Positions 35,251 through 43,781 of a DNA stretch of 61,417 nt are shown in pieces. This DNA comes from an uncultured Acidimicrobiales bacterium (lineage in GTDB: Bacteria; Actinomycetota; Acidimicrobiia; Acidimicrobiales; SHLQ01), in assembly GCA_938015295.1 (NCBI GenBank), contig CALLQB010000046.1, positions 1 to 61,417 of the forward strand, given 5' to 3'. Made by a program: the position numbers and the translations under genes. The notes under the pieces were generated by a model. It did not search any database, was not told where the DNA came from, and worked only from the letters and a program-made list of their open reading frames with translations. Every line of letters begins with the position of its first letter. The first letter of the stretch is position 1.

Positions 35251-35404
35251 TGAGTGTCAAAGGGGGACCTGCAGGCCCACCCCATCACATACCTCAACAA
35301 AGCCCAACGGGCCCTGTTCCATCGAAAAGCTCCTCGGGTGGGAATAAGCATGCCTTCCCCGTGTTGTAAAGGTTACCTAACAACATCCATAAAGGGAGTT
35401 TCCT

Positions 35405-35803
35405 TTGTTCACAACAAAACCAAACCTGCAACCAAGCCCGACCTCGGTAGCCGACAACCGGCCCCGATTTGGGATAGGCCACATCTCGATGCCCGTTGGC
35501 AACGTTGATCGACAGGCCGACTTCTACGCATCGATAGGCATGCGCATGGTGGTCAGCATGGGACGCATGGCCATCCTCGAACTGCGAGGAGGGACACACC
35601 TCATCCTCAGTGGAGGAAGCGCCGGCACCTCGACCCTTGACCTCATCGTCGACGACATCGACGACACCCACAAGGTCCTAGGCGATGCCGGAGCAAACCC
35701 GAGCCCGATTCAGCGAGGCAACCCCCATGACCGGTTCACCGCGACCGACCCCGAGGGCAACACGTTGCTGGTGTATTCCAACCACGCGATCGGCGAGGTA
35801 TAG
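35405..35803 (+). CDS. VOC (glyoxalase/bleomycin-resistance fold) domain protein
   Basis: 132 residues with one vicinal-oxygen-chelate domain: 'GIGHISMPVGNVDRQADFYASIG' (first beta-alpha unit with metal His) and 'NPHDRFTATDPEGNTLLVYSN' (C-terminal unit). The first TTG at 35405 follows AAGGGAG. Members are metal-dependent isomerases, lyases or dioxygenases; the function is not predictable. It is followed 40 bases on by the lipoprotein gene. Confidence 0.82.
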   Translation: MFTTKPNLQPSPTSVADNRPRFGIGHISMPVGNVDRQADFYASIGMRMVVSMGRMAILELRGGTHLILSGGSAGTSTLDLIVDDIDDTHKVLGDAGANPSPIQRGNPHDRFTATDPEGNTLLVYSNHAIGEV

Positions 35804-35843
35804 CCCCAACGTCGAAAGAGTCGAGAGAAAGGAACCCAGACTC

Positions 35844-36494
35844 ATGAAATTTTGGCCATCGAAAACAAGATACGTAGCAGTCGTCGCACTGCTGTTCACC
35901 GCAGCCTGCAGCAACGGCAGCTTGCGGGCTACCGAGCAGACGCCTGCCACTGAAGCCTCTGCCACTGAAGCCTCTCCCGCCGAAGCCCCTGCCGCCGAAG
36001 CCCCTGCCGGAAGCTTTCCGCCGCTGGCAACCCGAGACGGCCCCCGAAGCGAGACAAGCGGCAGTGTTCCTCACGTCCAAATCAATGCCGTGCCGGTGCC
36101 CGAGATCGATGCTGACCTTCGACGACGTACCTCGCTGATTCCAGGAGTCGAGACGCGCGAGTCGCAGATATCGCTTCCCGGAGCCCAAGCGCTTTGGCTC
36201 GCCGACGACGTCGAACTCGCAAGACCCGAGGTGCTCCAAGTCGGGCGAGAGTTCGGCCACTTTCACCCCGATGGCAGCCTGCACCTGTGGCTCCCCGTCG
36301 ACCGGGCCAACGAGGTAGCCGAAACGAAGTGGGGCGAACTCCACCCGTGGGTCGAGCGCGACAACTTCTGGGATGGGGTCGTCATGATCTACATCCCAGA
36401 AACGGCCGGTGAAGCCGACGTCGCTCTGCAACTCGTCGTCGACGCCTACAACTACATCGCCGGAACAGCCCTCGATCCGGCGAGCTTCGACTAG
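35844..36494 (+). CDS. Lipoprotein with a DUF5519 (luciferase-domain-like) module
   Basis: 216 residues: a lipoprotein signal with lipobox 'LFTAACS' (Cys at about 22), an Ala/Pro/Glu-rich linker made from repeated 'TEASA/AEAPA' units, then 'EFGHFHPDGSLHLWLP' and 'KWGELHPW' as in the DUF5519 family. It ends 'VVMIYIPETAGE'. It would sit on the outer face of the cytoplasmic membrane. The biochemical activity is unknown. ATG 35844 follows AAAGGAA. Confidence 0.75.
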   Translation: MKFWPSKTRYVAVVALLFTAACSNGSLRATEQTPATEASATEASPAEAPAAEAPAGSFPPLATRDGPRSETSGSVPHVQINAVPVPEIDADLRRRTSLIPGVETRESQISLPGAQALWLADDVELARPEVLQVGREFGHFHPDGSLHLWLPVDRANEVAETKWGELHPWVERDNFWDGVVMIYIPETAGEADVALQLVVDAYNYIAGTALDPASFD

Positions 36495-36574
36495 CCGCCA
36501 CCATCCGCTTTCATCTCTCTCATCCCCCGAGTAATCCCCCCAACAATGCTCCCAAGCCAACCGAAAGGTTTCAC

Positions 36575-37378
36575 ATGTACGCAGAAGTACAAACCGTCGA
36601 AAGACTCACGCCGAGCATGGTTCGGATCGTTCTCCACAACGGCGACCTCGAGAACTTTGACGCCTCGACAGCGACCGACAGCTATATCAACGCCCGGTTT
36701 GTCCCCCAAGGCTCCCCTCTCGTCGTGCCGTTCGAAGCTGACGATCTCGAAGCACTCGATCCCGAGCACCGCCCCCGCCCTCGCCGCTTCACCGTGCGCC
36801 GATGGGACAACGAACGTCGGGAGCTGACGATCGATTTCGTCGCCCACGGCGACGCCGGTTACGCCGGAACCTGGGCGCAGCGCGCAACGCCCGGCGACCG
36901 CCTGCAGTTCAGCGGGCCGAGCGGATCGTATCGACCGTCCAACGAAACCGACTGGCATCTTCTCGTCGGCGACGAGAGTGCGCTGCCAGCGATCGCTGCA
37001 TCGATCGAATCATTGTCAGCAGGCGCGATCGCCAGCGTGTTCGTCGTTGTCGATGGCCCAGAACACGAGCTCCCCTTGCGCTCGAACGCCGAAGTTTCCG
37101 TGACCTGGTTGCACCGAAACTCCTCGGTTGCACCGGAGACACTTCTCGCAGAGGCCGTCGCGAACGCAGAATTTCCCGCCGGAACATTCGATGTGTTCGT
37201 CCACGGTGAAGCGGGCGAAGTGCGCGCTGTTCGCAAGCATCTCCTGGCAGACCGCAACGTCGATGCAGCTGCCGCATCGATATCTCCCTATTGGCGACGC
37301 ACCTACACCGACGAAGCATGGCGCGAGGTCAAGCGCGACTGGATGTCCGAGCAGGCCCGCGACATCGCGGCCGCCTGA
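36575..37378 (+). CDS. Siderophore-interacting (SIP) family FAD-binding reductase
   Basis: 267 residues of the SIP/ViuB family, which reduce ferric siderophores with NAD(P)H and FAD. 'RPRRFTVRRWD' is the FAD-binding R-x-(Y/F)-T-x-R, and 'TWAQRATPGDRLQFSGPSG' the second FAD contact. 'WHLLVGDESALPAIAASIE' starts the NAD(P)-binding domain, and the C-terminal 'SPYWRRTYTDEAW' is typical. No siderophore transport genes are adjacent. ATG 36575 follows GAAAGG. Confidence 0.85.
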   Translation: MYAEVQTVERLTPSMVRIVLHNGDLENFDASTATDSYINARFVPQGSPLVVPFEADDLEALDPEHRPRPRRFTVRRWDNERRELTIDFVAHGDAGYAGTWAQRATPGDRLQFSGPSGSYRPSNETDWHLLVGDESALPAIAASIESLSAGAIASVFVVVDGPEHELPLRSNAEVSVTWLHRNSSVAPETLLAEAVANAEFPAGTFDVFVHGEAGEVRAVRKHLLADRNVDAAAASISPYWRRTYTDEAWREVKRDWMSEQARDIAAA

Positions 37379-37391
37379 GCATCCGCCCCGC

Positions 37392-37781
37392 TCAGGTATC
37401 TTTCGGCGGGAGCTGATTCCGGTAGGTCGGCTGATCGAAATAATCGCGCCACAAGGTGATGAGTCCGTCGTGGACCTCCCACACCCCGGTCACCGGCATC
37501 TCGACCCAACCGTGCGGCATATGGAAACGGTCGAGCCGTTCGTTGAAGACCGTCGTGTCATCGGCAACTTGACGCAGCACCGGCCAATCGACCTCACTGC
37601 AAGCCTCAAGCATGGGGCCGAGTGCTGCACCGATGGCCTCGGGGCCGAACATCTTCCCCATAGGAACATTGTCGTACTCGCAGTCGGGGGCCAAGAGTGC
37701 TGTTGCGCCGACGATGTCGCAGGCTTCGACACGTTTGATGAACAGGTCGACAATCTCGGCAGCTGAAGAATTCGTGGTCAT
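37392..37781 (-). CDS. SnoaL/NTF2-like protein (limonene-epoxide-hydrolase-like)
   Basis: 129 residues of the NTF2-like fold: 'AAEIVDLFIKRVEACDI', 'LLAPDCEYDNVPMGKMFGPEAI' and the C-terminal 'VWEVHDGLITLWRDYFDQPTYRNQL'. The Trp-Arg-Asp-Tyr-Phe end resembles limonene-1,2-epoxide hydrolase-like proteins. I chose ATG 37781 because AAAGGCGG lies upstream. It is the intact relative of the fragment at 24014. Its stop is 14 bases from the stop of the SIP gene. Confidence 0.8.
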   Translation of the reverse strand: MTTNSSAAEIVDLFIKRVEACDIVGATALLAPDCEYDNVPMGKMFGPEAIGAALGPMLEACSEVDWPVLRQVADDTTVFNERLDRFHMPHGWVEMPVTGVWEVHDGLITLWRDYFDQPTYRNQLPPKDT

Positions 37782-37868
37782 GAGACCGCCTTTCGTATGC
37801 AACATAGCCTACGGCCGACAAGGCGACCGGGGTTTGCAGCACATCATGAAACCACTAGGTTCAGCGCG

Positions 37869-38786
37869 ATGCCTCACCTGCCCGGAAGCCCCACTTGGCA
37901 GCGCGTTGGCTCTCATTCGCAGGTGCTCGATTACCACCTGAGCATGCTGCTCGACGCGGCCCGAATGGATTCCTACCGTCGAGCCATCGATGCCACGGTG
38001 CGGCCCGGCGACGTCGTTGTAGACATCGGATGCGGCACCGGCGTCCTGACATTCATGGCCTGTGAGGCGGGCGCCAAACGGGTCTATGCGATTGAAGGGG
38101 GGCCGATTATCGACGTCGCCCGCGAACTCGCCGTCGACAACGGATTCGCCGATCGGATCGAGTTCGTTGATGGCTGGTCGATCGACCTCGGTCTTCCGGA
38201 ACCTGCCGATGTGCTCATCACCGAGACCATCGGCAATGCGGGTCTCGACGAAGGCATCATCGCCTGGACCTCCGATGCGCGTGAACGACTTCTGCGGCCC
38301 GGCGCTGCGTTTCTTCCCCAGCGGCTCCGGCTGTGGGTCGCAGCAGCTGAATCGTTCGATGACCACGCGCTCGTCAGCGACTGGTGGTCGGCAGAGCTGC
38401 CGTACAACTACGCGGCAGCCCACCGGCGAGCGGCGCTAACACTCTGGTTTGCCGACATCACTCCCAACAATCTGCTCGGCCAGCCGGCGCTGGCGGCCGA
38501 CGTCGACCTGCAGACCGCACGCAACGAGACCACGGCCGCAGCCGGATTGTTGCAGGTCGACCGCGACGGCACACTGCACGGCTTAGCCTGCTGGTTCGAT
38601 TCGCTGCTCTGCGCTGGCGTCACCGTCGACAACACCCCGCCGCGTGAAGACTCCAGCTGGTCACAAGGATTCTTGCCCCTAGCCGAGCCGATAGCGGTCA
38701 ACGCCGGCGACCAGCTCAGCTGGGAAATTTCAGTCTCGGCCGACGGCGAGCAATGGACCTGGCACGTCGACCCCAGCGAACAATGA
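37869..38786 (+). CDS. PRMT-like class I methyltransferase
   Basis: 305 residues. 'DVVVDIGCGTGVLTFMACEAGA' is motif I, 'VYAIEGGPI' motif II, and 'VLITETIGNAGLDEG' corresponds to the double-E loop of protein arginine methyltransferases. 'VLDYHLSMLLDAARMDSYRRAI' precedes motif I as in the PRMT family. The C-terminal half is beta-rich like the PRMT barrel. The target is unknown. ATG 37869 is the first start in register with the family; the longer frame overlaps the divergent gene's promoter. Confidence 0.8.
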   Translation: MPHLPGSPTWQRVGSHSQVLDYHLSMLLDAARMDSYRRAIDATVRPGDVVVDIGCGTGVLTFMACEAGAKRVYAIEGGPIIDVARELAVDNGFADRIEFVDGWSIDLGLPEPADVLITETIGNAGLDEGIIAWTSDARERLLRPGAAFLPQRLRLWVAAAESFDDHALVSDWWSAELPYNYAAAHRRAALTLWFADITPNNLLGQPALAADVDLQTARNETTAAAGLLQVDRDGTLHGLACWFDSLLCAGVTVDNTPPREDSSWSQGFLPLAEPIAVNAGDQLSWEISVSADGEQWTWHVDPSEQ

Positions 38787-38819
38787 CTACCGAAGGCCGA
38801 TGAGCGGCCCGAAACGGGG

Positions 38820-40178
38820 CTAGTGCTGTAGCGGGATACGAAACACAAACTCGCAGCCATTACCCGGCGAACTCGTGAGCCCAAGCTCGCCGCCGTGAGC
38901 TTGGGCGACCGATTTGGCAATGCCCAGTCCTAGGCCTGAGCCGCCGCTCGTTCGCTCCCGAGCAGGATCGCCTCGATAGAACCGGTCGAACACGCGCTCG
39001 GTCTCCTCAACAGATAATCCTGGCCCATCATCGACGACCGAGATCAGTAGCTCGGCTGACCTCCGCTCCGCCTCGACGGTAACCGAGGCCTCCGGAGCAT
39101 GTATGAGCGCATTGTCCACGAGAGCGGCGACGAGCTGGCCAACCTTATCTTTGTCAATTTCAGCAGGCCCTTCACTGCCCGACGGCGCAAACTGCACGCT
39201 CCGGCCCGGGTGAGCGACCAGTGCGCTTGCGACGACGTCGCTAAGCAGTTCGTCGATATCGACCGCCGAAATATTCAGGGGCTGCTGCTCGTCCAGGCGC
39301 GCTAGTTGCAAGAGGTTCTCGACCAGCGAGGACATCCGTGCGGCCTCTGATTGCATACGACGCACGACATCGTCGAGTTGGCCTGCCTCACGAAAGCCAC
39401 CGTCTGCATAAAGGTCGAGATAGCCGCGGATGGAAGTCAGTGGTGTGCGCAGTTCGTGAGAAGCATCAGAGACAAACTGCCGCTGCTTTTCTTCGGCCGC
39501 ATCGCGTTGATCGAGCATCACATTAAACGCTCCGGCGAGTTGACCGGCCTCGGTTCGATCATCGAGCTCCGGTGCACGGTCGCCCTTGCCTCCCGCCGTG
39601 ATCGACCTGGCCGTCTCGGTGACTGCCAAGACTGGCCGCAAGCCCAGACGTATGACCCACCACGCAATCACGCCGAGCAGGACTGCCACAACCAGGGCTG
39701 CGGCAGCAAACACCAGAGCGAGCCGTCGTACCGTGTCGTTCACATCGGTAGCGGGCACCATGATAAAGACCGTCTCGCCATCATTGCCTGAGGGGTCAGC
39801 GAGCACACGAAAGGTCGTCGAGCCATCTTCAGAATCGGCGTTGCCAAAGGTTCGCTGCGACGTTGAGGCCAAACCGGCCACGTCGGGCACAGAGCCGAGC
39901 AGCTGCCCCTGCACCAGTACCTCAACCGTGCCATCCGCCAACTTGAGGGCTATGTAGACATCCGAAATTGGTTCTTGCAGCCGCGGCGTAGGTTCAAGTC
40001 TTTCGACGCCCTTGGGCGGCTCCACCCTCGGCGGCCTTAACGGCACCACGGATTCGAGCCGAGCATCAAGCTGGCTCGTAAGCTGGTTGCGTTGGGAGGC
40101 CACAACGCCGACGCCCAACAGAACAAGCAGAGCTACGACAACCGCAAACCCGGTAAGGATTCGGGTTCGGAGTTTCAC
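38820..40178 (-). CDS. Sensor histidine kinase
   Basis: 452 residues: TM1 near 10-25, an extracytoplasmic sensor loop of about 130 residues rich in Pro and Arg, TM2 'ALVVAVLLGVIAWWVIRLGL', HAMP, then HisKA with 'VSDASHELRTPLTSIRGYLDLY' (phospho-acceptor His). HATPase boxes follow: 'VDNALIHA' (N), 'VVDDGPGLS' (G1) and 'GGSGLGLGIAKSVAQAHGG' (G2). Its start overlaps the response regulator stop by four bases. It is the third gene of the CotH-regulator-kinase operon and probably senses envelope or nutrient state to control the polyphosphate genes. Confidence 0.93.
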   Translation of the reverse strand: MKLRTRILTGFAVVVALLVLLGVGVVASQRNQLTSQLDARLESVVPLRPPRVEPPKGVERLEPTPRLQEPISDVYIALKLADGTVEVLVQGQLLGSVPDVAGLASTSQRTFGNADSEDGSTTFRVLADPSGNDGETVFIMVPATDVNDTVRRLALVFAAAALVVAVLLGVIAWWVIRLGLRPVLAVTETARSITAGGKGDRAPELDDRTEAGQLAGAFNVMLDQRDAAEEKQRQFVSDASHELRTPLTSIRGYLDLYADGGFREAGQLDDVVRRMQSEAARMSSLVENLLQLARLDEQQPLNISAVDIDELLSDVVASALVAHPGRSVQFAPSGSEGPAEIDKDKVGQLVAALVDNALIHAPEASVTVEAERRSAELLISVVDDGPGLSVEETERVFDRFYRGDPARERTSGGSGLGLGIAKSVAQAHGGELGLTSSPGNGCEFVFRIPLQH

Positions 40179-40864
40179 GACTCTGCCCGAAGGCAGAACC
40201 CGACACCTCGGACGGTGTGCAGCAACTTAGGATCGCCAGTATCGAGCTTGCGACGTAAATAGCTCACGTAGGTGTCAACTACCGATGAGTCGCCATCGAA
40301 GTCGTACTCCCACACGTGTTCGAGAATCTGTGCCCGGGTGAGCACGCGGCCGATGTTGGACATCAGAAGATGCAGCAACTTGTATTCGGTCGGCGACAAA
40401 TCGACGGTGGTGCCTGCGCTGGTCACTCGGTGCGCATCGACGTTTAGTTCCAGATAGGCACAACGCAGAAGTGATTCCTTTGTGGCGTGTCCCGATTGCG
40501 AGAGACGGAGCTGAACCCGGGCCACAAGCTCGGCGATGGCGAATGGCTTCACCATGTAGTCGTCACCGCCACGGGTGAGTCCTTTGACCCGGTCCTCGGT
40601 GGCATCCCTCGCCGTTAAGAAAATCACTGGTGTCCGGTCGCCAGATTCGCGGAGCCGCCGGAGTACCTCGAAGCCATCGAGCTCAGGCATCATCACGTCG
40701 AGCACAACAACTTGCGGTCGACGCTCGGCGACAATCGCTAGAGCCTCTCGACCGTTCGTCGCCGAGACCGTCTCGAGCCCGGCCAACGAAAGGCCAGACT
40801 CTAGAAGGAAACGGATATTCTCTTCGTCGTCGACGACAAGTATGAGTGGCGGGGCGTCTGTCAT
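40175..40864 (-). CDS. OmpR/PhoB-family response regulator
   Basis: 229 residues: a receiver domain with the phospho-acceptor Asp in 'VVLDVMMPELDGFEVL' and Lys in 'DYMVKPF', then a winged-helix DNA-binding domain ('DLSPTEYKLLHLLMSN', 'DPKLLHTVRGVGF'). It overlaps the CotH stop by four bases and the kinase start by four, so all three are translationally coupled. The likely target is the triple heptamer at 42242-42270 in the promoter of its own operon and of the divergent polyphosphate genes. Confidence 0.93.
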   Translation of the reverse strand: MTDAPPLILVVDDEENIRFLLESGLSLAGLETVSATNGREALAIVAERRPQVVVLDVMMPELDGFEVLRRLRESGDRTPVIFLTARDATEDRVKGLTRGGDDYMVKPFAIAELVARVQLRLSQSGHATKESLLRCAYLELNVDAHRVTSAGTTVDLSPTEYKLLHLLMSNIGRVLTRAQILEHVWEYDFDGDSSVVDTYVSYLRRKLDTGDPKLLHTVRGVGFCLRAES

Positions 40865-42168
40865 GAGGCGGAAGGCATTGCGGCGATGATCGCCGCAGCT
40901 TCAGTGTCAATCGTACCGGCATCGACCACGCCATTGGCTTGAGTCGTTAGCAACTCCGACCAAGTTGCAACCACGTTTACCGCTTCTCCGCTTCCGAAGA
41001 GCGACTGTGTCAGATCGGCGGTGGCATCGGCATACATCTGAGCAAAGATGTCGTTGGCCATGAAACGGTTAACAAGCACGTTGTCGTCTTGGCCGCCTGG
41101 GCCGCCGTTGCCTGCACGGGCCGGGCGATCGCCGCGTGCCGTTCCATCGCCAACCGCCTGCGGTCCTCCCCGCTGGCCGCCGCCAACGTTTGCGGTGTCG
41201 AATGCCAGGTTGAGATCCCAGTTCACAACGGTGAACACCGCGGTGCCGTAGTCGTAGTGCAGATAGCTGTTGTTGCCCCGGCCATCGATGTCATCAGCGT
41301 TCCCGATGAGGTGTTGGAAGGCCAGATAGGTGGCAAACGACTCAGTGTCGAGCCATGTGTCGAGTTCGGCTCCGAAGGTTCCGTCATCAGAGTTGTTGAT
41401 GAACTCCAGGAAGTCGATGAGCGGCTCGAGGTCATCGTCGCCAACCTTCTGATCGAATATTTCGTCATAGGCGTCTACGTCCTCGCCGCGGTAGCTGTAG
41501 TCGCCTTCGCTGTCTGCCTTGTACAACGCAGATTGTTCGGAATCGAAGTTGTCCTCTTCCCAAACTTCGTCGAGGTTTTGCATTGCGAGTCGAAGCTCAA
41601 CTTCCCCACCGTTGAAGCTAAAGGTCGTCGACACGGCCTGCTGCGAAGCGAGCCCTGCAGCATCGAGGAGTTCGGCCGCGACCGCTTCGTTCATCGACGT
41701 TTCGGTTGAGTTCGACCGAATGACGATGTCGTTGTGTCCCTGATGGTTCTGGCCATCGGTGTACTTGTCGAAGCGGATGAGCCACGGTAGATCCTCGGGG
41801 TTCTCGGCACTTTCAGCAGAGACGCTGAACAGAGACGAGTTGCCCTTGAGACGCATGCCCACATTCTCATAGGTCGCGCCGTCGATCACGACCGTGACTG
41901 CCATCCAGTCCTTGTCGCCAGTGTCCAGGTAGCTGGCAATAATCTCGTCGAGACCATCGACATCGAAATCGACGCTGATGTCGTGCACGACGCTGCTGTC
42001 GAAAAAGTCTGCAGAGGAAGCTACCGAGATCGTCGTTGCTGCCGGCGCTGTTGCAGCGTCTGCGTCGATCGTCGCGGCTGCTGATCCACAGCCAGCGGCG
42101 CCGATGCTGATTGCGGCGGCGAGAGCGAGCGGCCGGAAAATCTTTCGGCGTGGCTTGGTGGTGGACAT
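40861..42168 (-). CDS. CotH-type protein kinase domain lipoprotein
   Basis: 435 residues. 'LALAAAISIGAAGCGS' is a lipoprotein signal with the lipid Cys. The CotH fold is seen in 'VGMRLKGNSSLFSV', 'PWLIRFDKYTDGQNHQGHNDIVIRSN', 'MNEAVAAELLDAAGLA' and 'NSYLHYD' ending in 'VVNWDLNLAFD' (metal Asp). CotH proteins are atypical kinases first known from Bacillus spore coats, but they also occur with VTC-type polyphosphate polymerase and DUF4956 genes, as here. An internal Gly/Arg-rich insert lies after 'ANVGGG'. The start is ATG 42168; ATG 42186 is possible. First gene of its operon. Confidence 0.87.
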   Translation of the reverse strand: MSTTKPRRKIFRPLALAAAISIGAAGCGSAAATIDADAATAPAATTISVASSADFFDSSVVHDISVDFDVDGLDEIIASYLDTGDKDWMAVTVVIDGATYENVGMRLKGNSSLFSVSAESAENPEDLPWLIRFDKYTDGQNHQGHNDIVIRSNSTETSMNEAVAAELLDAAGLASQQAVSTTFSFNGGEVELRLAMQNLDEVWEEDNFDSEQSALYKADSEGDYSYRGEDVDAYDEIFDQKVGDDDLEPLIDFLEFINNSDDGTFGAELDTWLDTESFATYLAFQHLIGNADDIDGRGNNSYLHYDYGTAVFTVVNWDLNLAFDTANVGGGQRGGPQAVGDGTARGDRPARAGNGGPGGQDDNVLVNRFMANDIFAQMYADATADLTQSLFGSGEAVNVVATWSELLTTQANGVVDAGTIDTEAAAIIAAMPSAS

Positions 42169-42241
42169 AGGGAGGGTCTCTTTCATTGCCTTGGATGGGT
42201 GGGGTTGATGTGTCCATCCAACAGGGTCGCCCTTTGATGCG

Positions 42242-42270
42242 TCTGCGAACCGTCTGTGAGTTCTCTGTGA
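42242..42270 (+). promoter_or_regulatory. Triple heptamer direct repeat, OmpR/PhoB-type box
   Basis: TCTGCGA-ACCG-TCTGTGA-GTTC-TCTGTGA: three heptamers separated by exactly four bases give an 11-bp period, the layout bound by tandem OmpR/PhoB-family dimers. The box lies between the CotH operon and the divergent DUF4956-VTC operon, 74 and 115 bases from their starts. The OmpR-type regulator of the same operon is the obvious candidate to bind it. Confidence 0.7.
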
Positions 42271-42329
42271 ACCCGGGCGCACGCTTCGACCGATACCCAG
42301 AAGGCCCAAAGGCGGTTCACAGAGAACTC
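42258..42329. promoter_or_regulatory. 15-bp inverted repeat flanking the divergent promoter core
   Basis: GAGTTCTCTGTGAAC (42258-42272) recurs as its exact reverse complement GTTCACAGAGAACTC (42315-42329), 42 bases apart. The first copy contains the third heptamer of the box, so the second copy is a matching half-site facing the opposite operon. The symmetry fits coordinate control of both operons. Confidence 0.7.
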
Positions 42330-42384
42330 CCAAAGTCGAACTGTTTGATGAACACATCGACATAACAACCAAGGAGCAATTCCT

Positions 42385-42984
42385 GTGAATCAGTCACTGA
42401 TCCTCGCTGCCAATATCGTTGCGGTCACCGTCCTGGTGTTCCGCCTCTATTACCCCCGCTATCGCCGCAAAGACATGGTGGTCGCCATCCTCAGCCTCAA
42501 CATCGGCGTGATGGCGGTCGCCACCGCACTGGCATCGGCGGAAGTGAGCGCTGGCCTCGGGCTTGGCCTCTTTGGCGTTCTGTCGATCATCCGGTTGCGA
42601 AGCTCCGAACTGGCCCAGGAAGAGGTTGCGTACTACTTCAGTGCACTCGCCCTCGGACTGTTGGCCGGAGTCCAGGTGAGCCCAGCGTGGCTGACGCCTG
42701 CGTTGATGGCAGCACTTGTTGCGGCACTGTATGTGGGCGATCACCCACTGCTCTTCGCTGATACTCGTCACCAAACAGTGAATCTGGACACGGCCTACAC
42801 CAACGAATCGGCCCTAATCATCCGGCTCGAAGGGCTCTTGGATGCCGAGGTGCTACGGGTCAAGATCAAGAGAGTCGATCTCGTCAACGACACCACCTCG
42901 GTCGACGTACGTTTCCGGCTTCGCCGAACGCCTGGGTCCTCACCAGCCCGTCACGTAGCAGCATCCGCAAGCAGTATGCGATGA
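42385..42984 (+). CDS. DUF4956 membrane protein of the polyphosphate module
   Basis: 199 residues: an N-terminal hydrophobic helix, then 'VVAILSLNIGVMAVATALASAEVSAGLGLGLFGVLSIIRLRSSEL', which contains the conserved 'GLFGxLSxIRxR' patch of DUF4956, and two further membrane segments. The cytoplasmic tail carries 'LEGLLDAEVLRVKIKRVDLVNDTT'. The family is regularly linked to VTC polyphosphate polymerase and CotH genes; a role in translocating or anchoring polyphosphate synthesis is inferred, not proven. The ATG of the next gene overlaps its TGA. Confidence 0.87.
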   Translation: MNQSLILAANIVAVTVLVFRLYYPRYRRKDMVVAILSLNIGVMAVATALASAEVSAGLGLGLFGVLSIIRLRSSELAQEEVAYYFSALALGLLAGVQVSPAWLTPALMAALVAALYVGDHPLLFADTRHQTVNLDTAYTNESALIIRLEGLLDAEVLRVKIKRVDLVNDTTSVDVRFRLRRTPGSSPARHVAASASSMR

Positions 42985-43781
42985 GCGCCGTCGCGCCCAC
43001 CATGTCGCTAGACCGAGTGAGTGAACTGCCCGCTATTTCTCTCAACGACCTCAACGAAGTGGCTGCCCTGCAGCAACGGGTAGATCGCAAATACATCGTC
43101 AGCGAAGAGCAGTTGGTGTTTATGCTCGATGCGTTAGCAACACGGCTCGCCGCTCTCGAGATCGACGATCAACGGTCCTTCGCGTACGAGTCGGTGTACT
43201 TTGATACACCCAACCTCGACTCGTACTTGTCGGCGGCGTATCGGCGGCGAAATCGCTTCAAGGCCCGCACCCGCTCCTACCTCGACAGCAAGTCGACGAT
43301 GCTCGAGGTCAAGACTCGTGGCCTGCGGAATGTAACGGTGAAGAGTCGACAAGAGTACGAGTTCGATAGCCGGAATGCCCTGGTCTCCGACAGCTTTGCT
43401 TTCGTTGATTCTGTTACCGGGCGCCCGGGGCTGGGCGCTCAGCTCGCACCCGCCGTGACCACCGAATACACAAGAACGACGCTTGTCGACCTCGACGGCA
43501 TCGACGGCATCGCCCGGCTTACCATCGACGCAAACCTTCGCTGCACCGACTGGAAGAACGACCAACTGCGACTTCGCGGAAGGTATGTCGTCGAAACCAA
43601 ATCAGCAGGCCGGCCGAGCGCAGCTGACCGGTGGCTCTGGAGCAACGAGATTCGCCCGTCCAAGATCAGCAAGTTCGGCACCACACTGGCCGTCCTCAAT
43701 CCAGCGTTGCCATCAAATGTGTGGCACCGCACTATCAACCGCCATTTCGGCGAGGCCCCGATAGCCGACGGCCGTTACTAG
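42981..43781 (+). CDS. VTC-domain polyphosphate polymerase
   Basis: 266 residues of the CYTH-like tunnel fold used by yeast Vtc4 to make polyphosphate from ATP. Landmarks: 'RVDRKYIVSE' (the RxxxKY basic ligand), 'YESVYFDTPNLDSY', 'RRNRFKARTRSYLDS', 'MLEVKTRG' (ExK), 'TVKSRQEY', and 'GRYVVETKSAG' (late ExK). All are basic or acidic residues lining the tunnel. There is no membrane segment, so it probably works with the DUF4956 protein. It ends with a stop overlapping that of the convergent alarmone synthetase gene. Confidence 0.9.
   Translation: MSAVAPTMSLDRVSELPAISLNDLNEVAALQQRVDRKYIVSEEQLVFMLDALATRLAALEIDDQRSFAYESVYFDTPNLDSYLSAAYRRRNRFKARTRSYLDSKSTMLEVKTRGLRNVTVKSRQEYEFDSRNALVSDSFAFVDSVTGRPGLGAQLAPAVTTEYTRTTLVDLDGIDGIARLTIDANLRCTDWKNDQLRLRGRYVVETKSAGRPSAADRWLWSNEIRPSKISKFGTTLAVLNPALPSNVWHRTINRHFGEAPIADGRY

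Larger units (their letters stand above)
35041..35404. other. 364-bp intergenic region with two palindromes
   Basis: No convincing gene. It includes a C-run at 35190-35205, the palindromes at 35171 and 35234, and a leader ending in AAGGGAG before the TTG start of the VOC gene. A short frame from GTG 35254 (84 aa) overlaps the VOC gene and lacks coding character. Confidence 0.5.

Noticed and set aside
35254..35508. Possible small gene upstream of the VOC gene
   Set aside because: It overlaps the first 100 bases of the VOC frame and its upstream part coincides with a palindrome; the composition is not protein-like.
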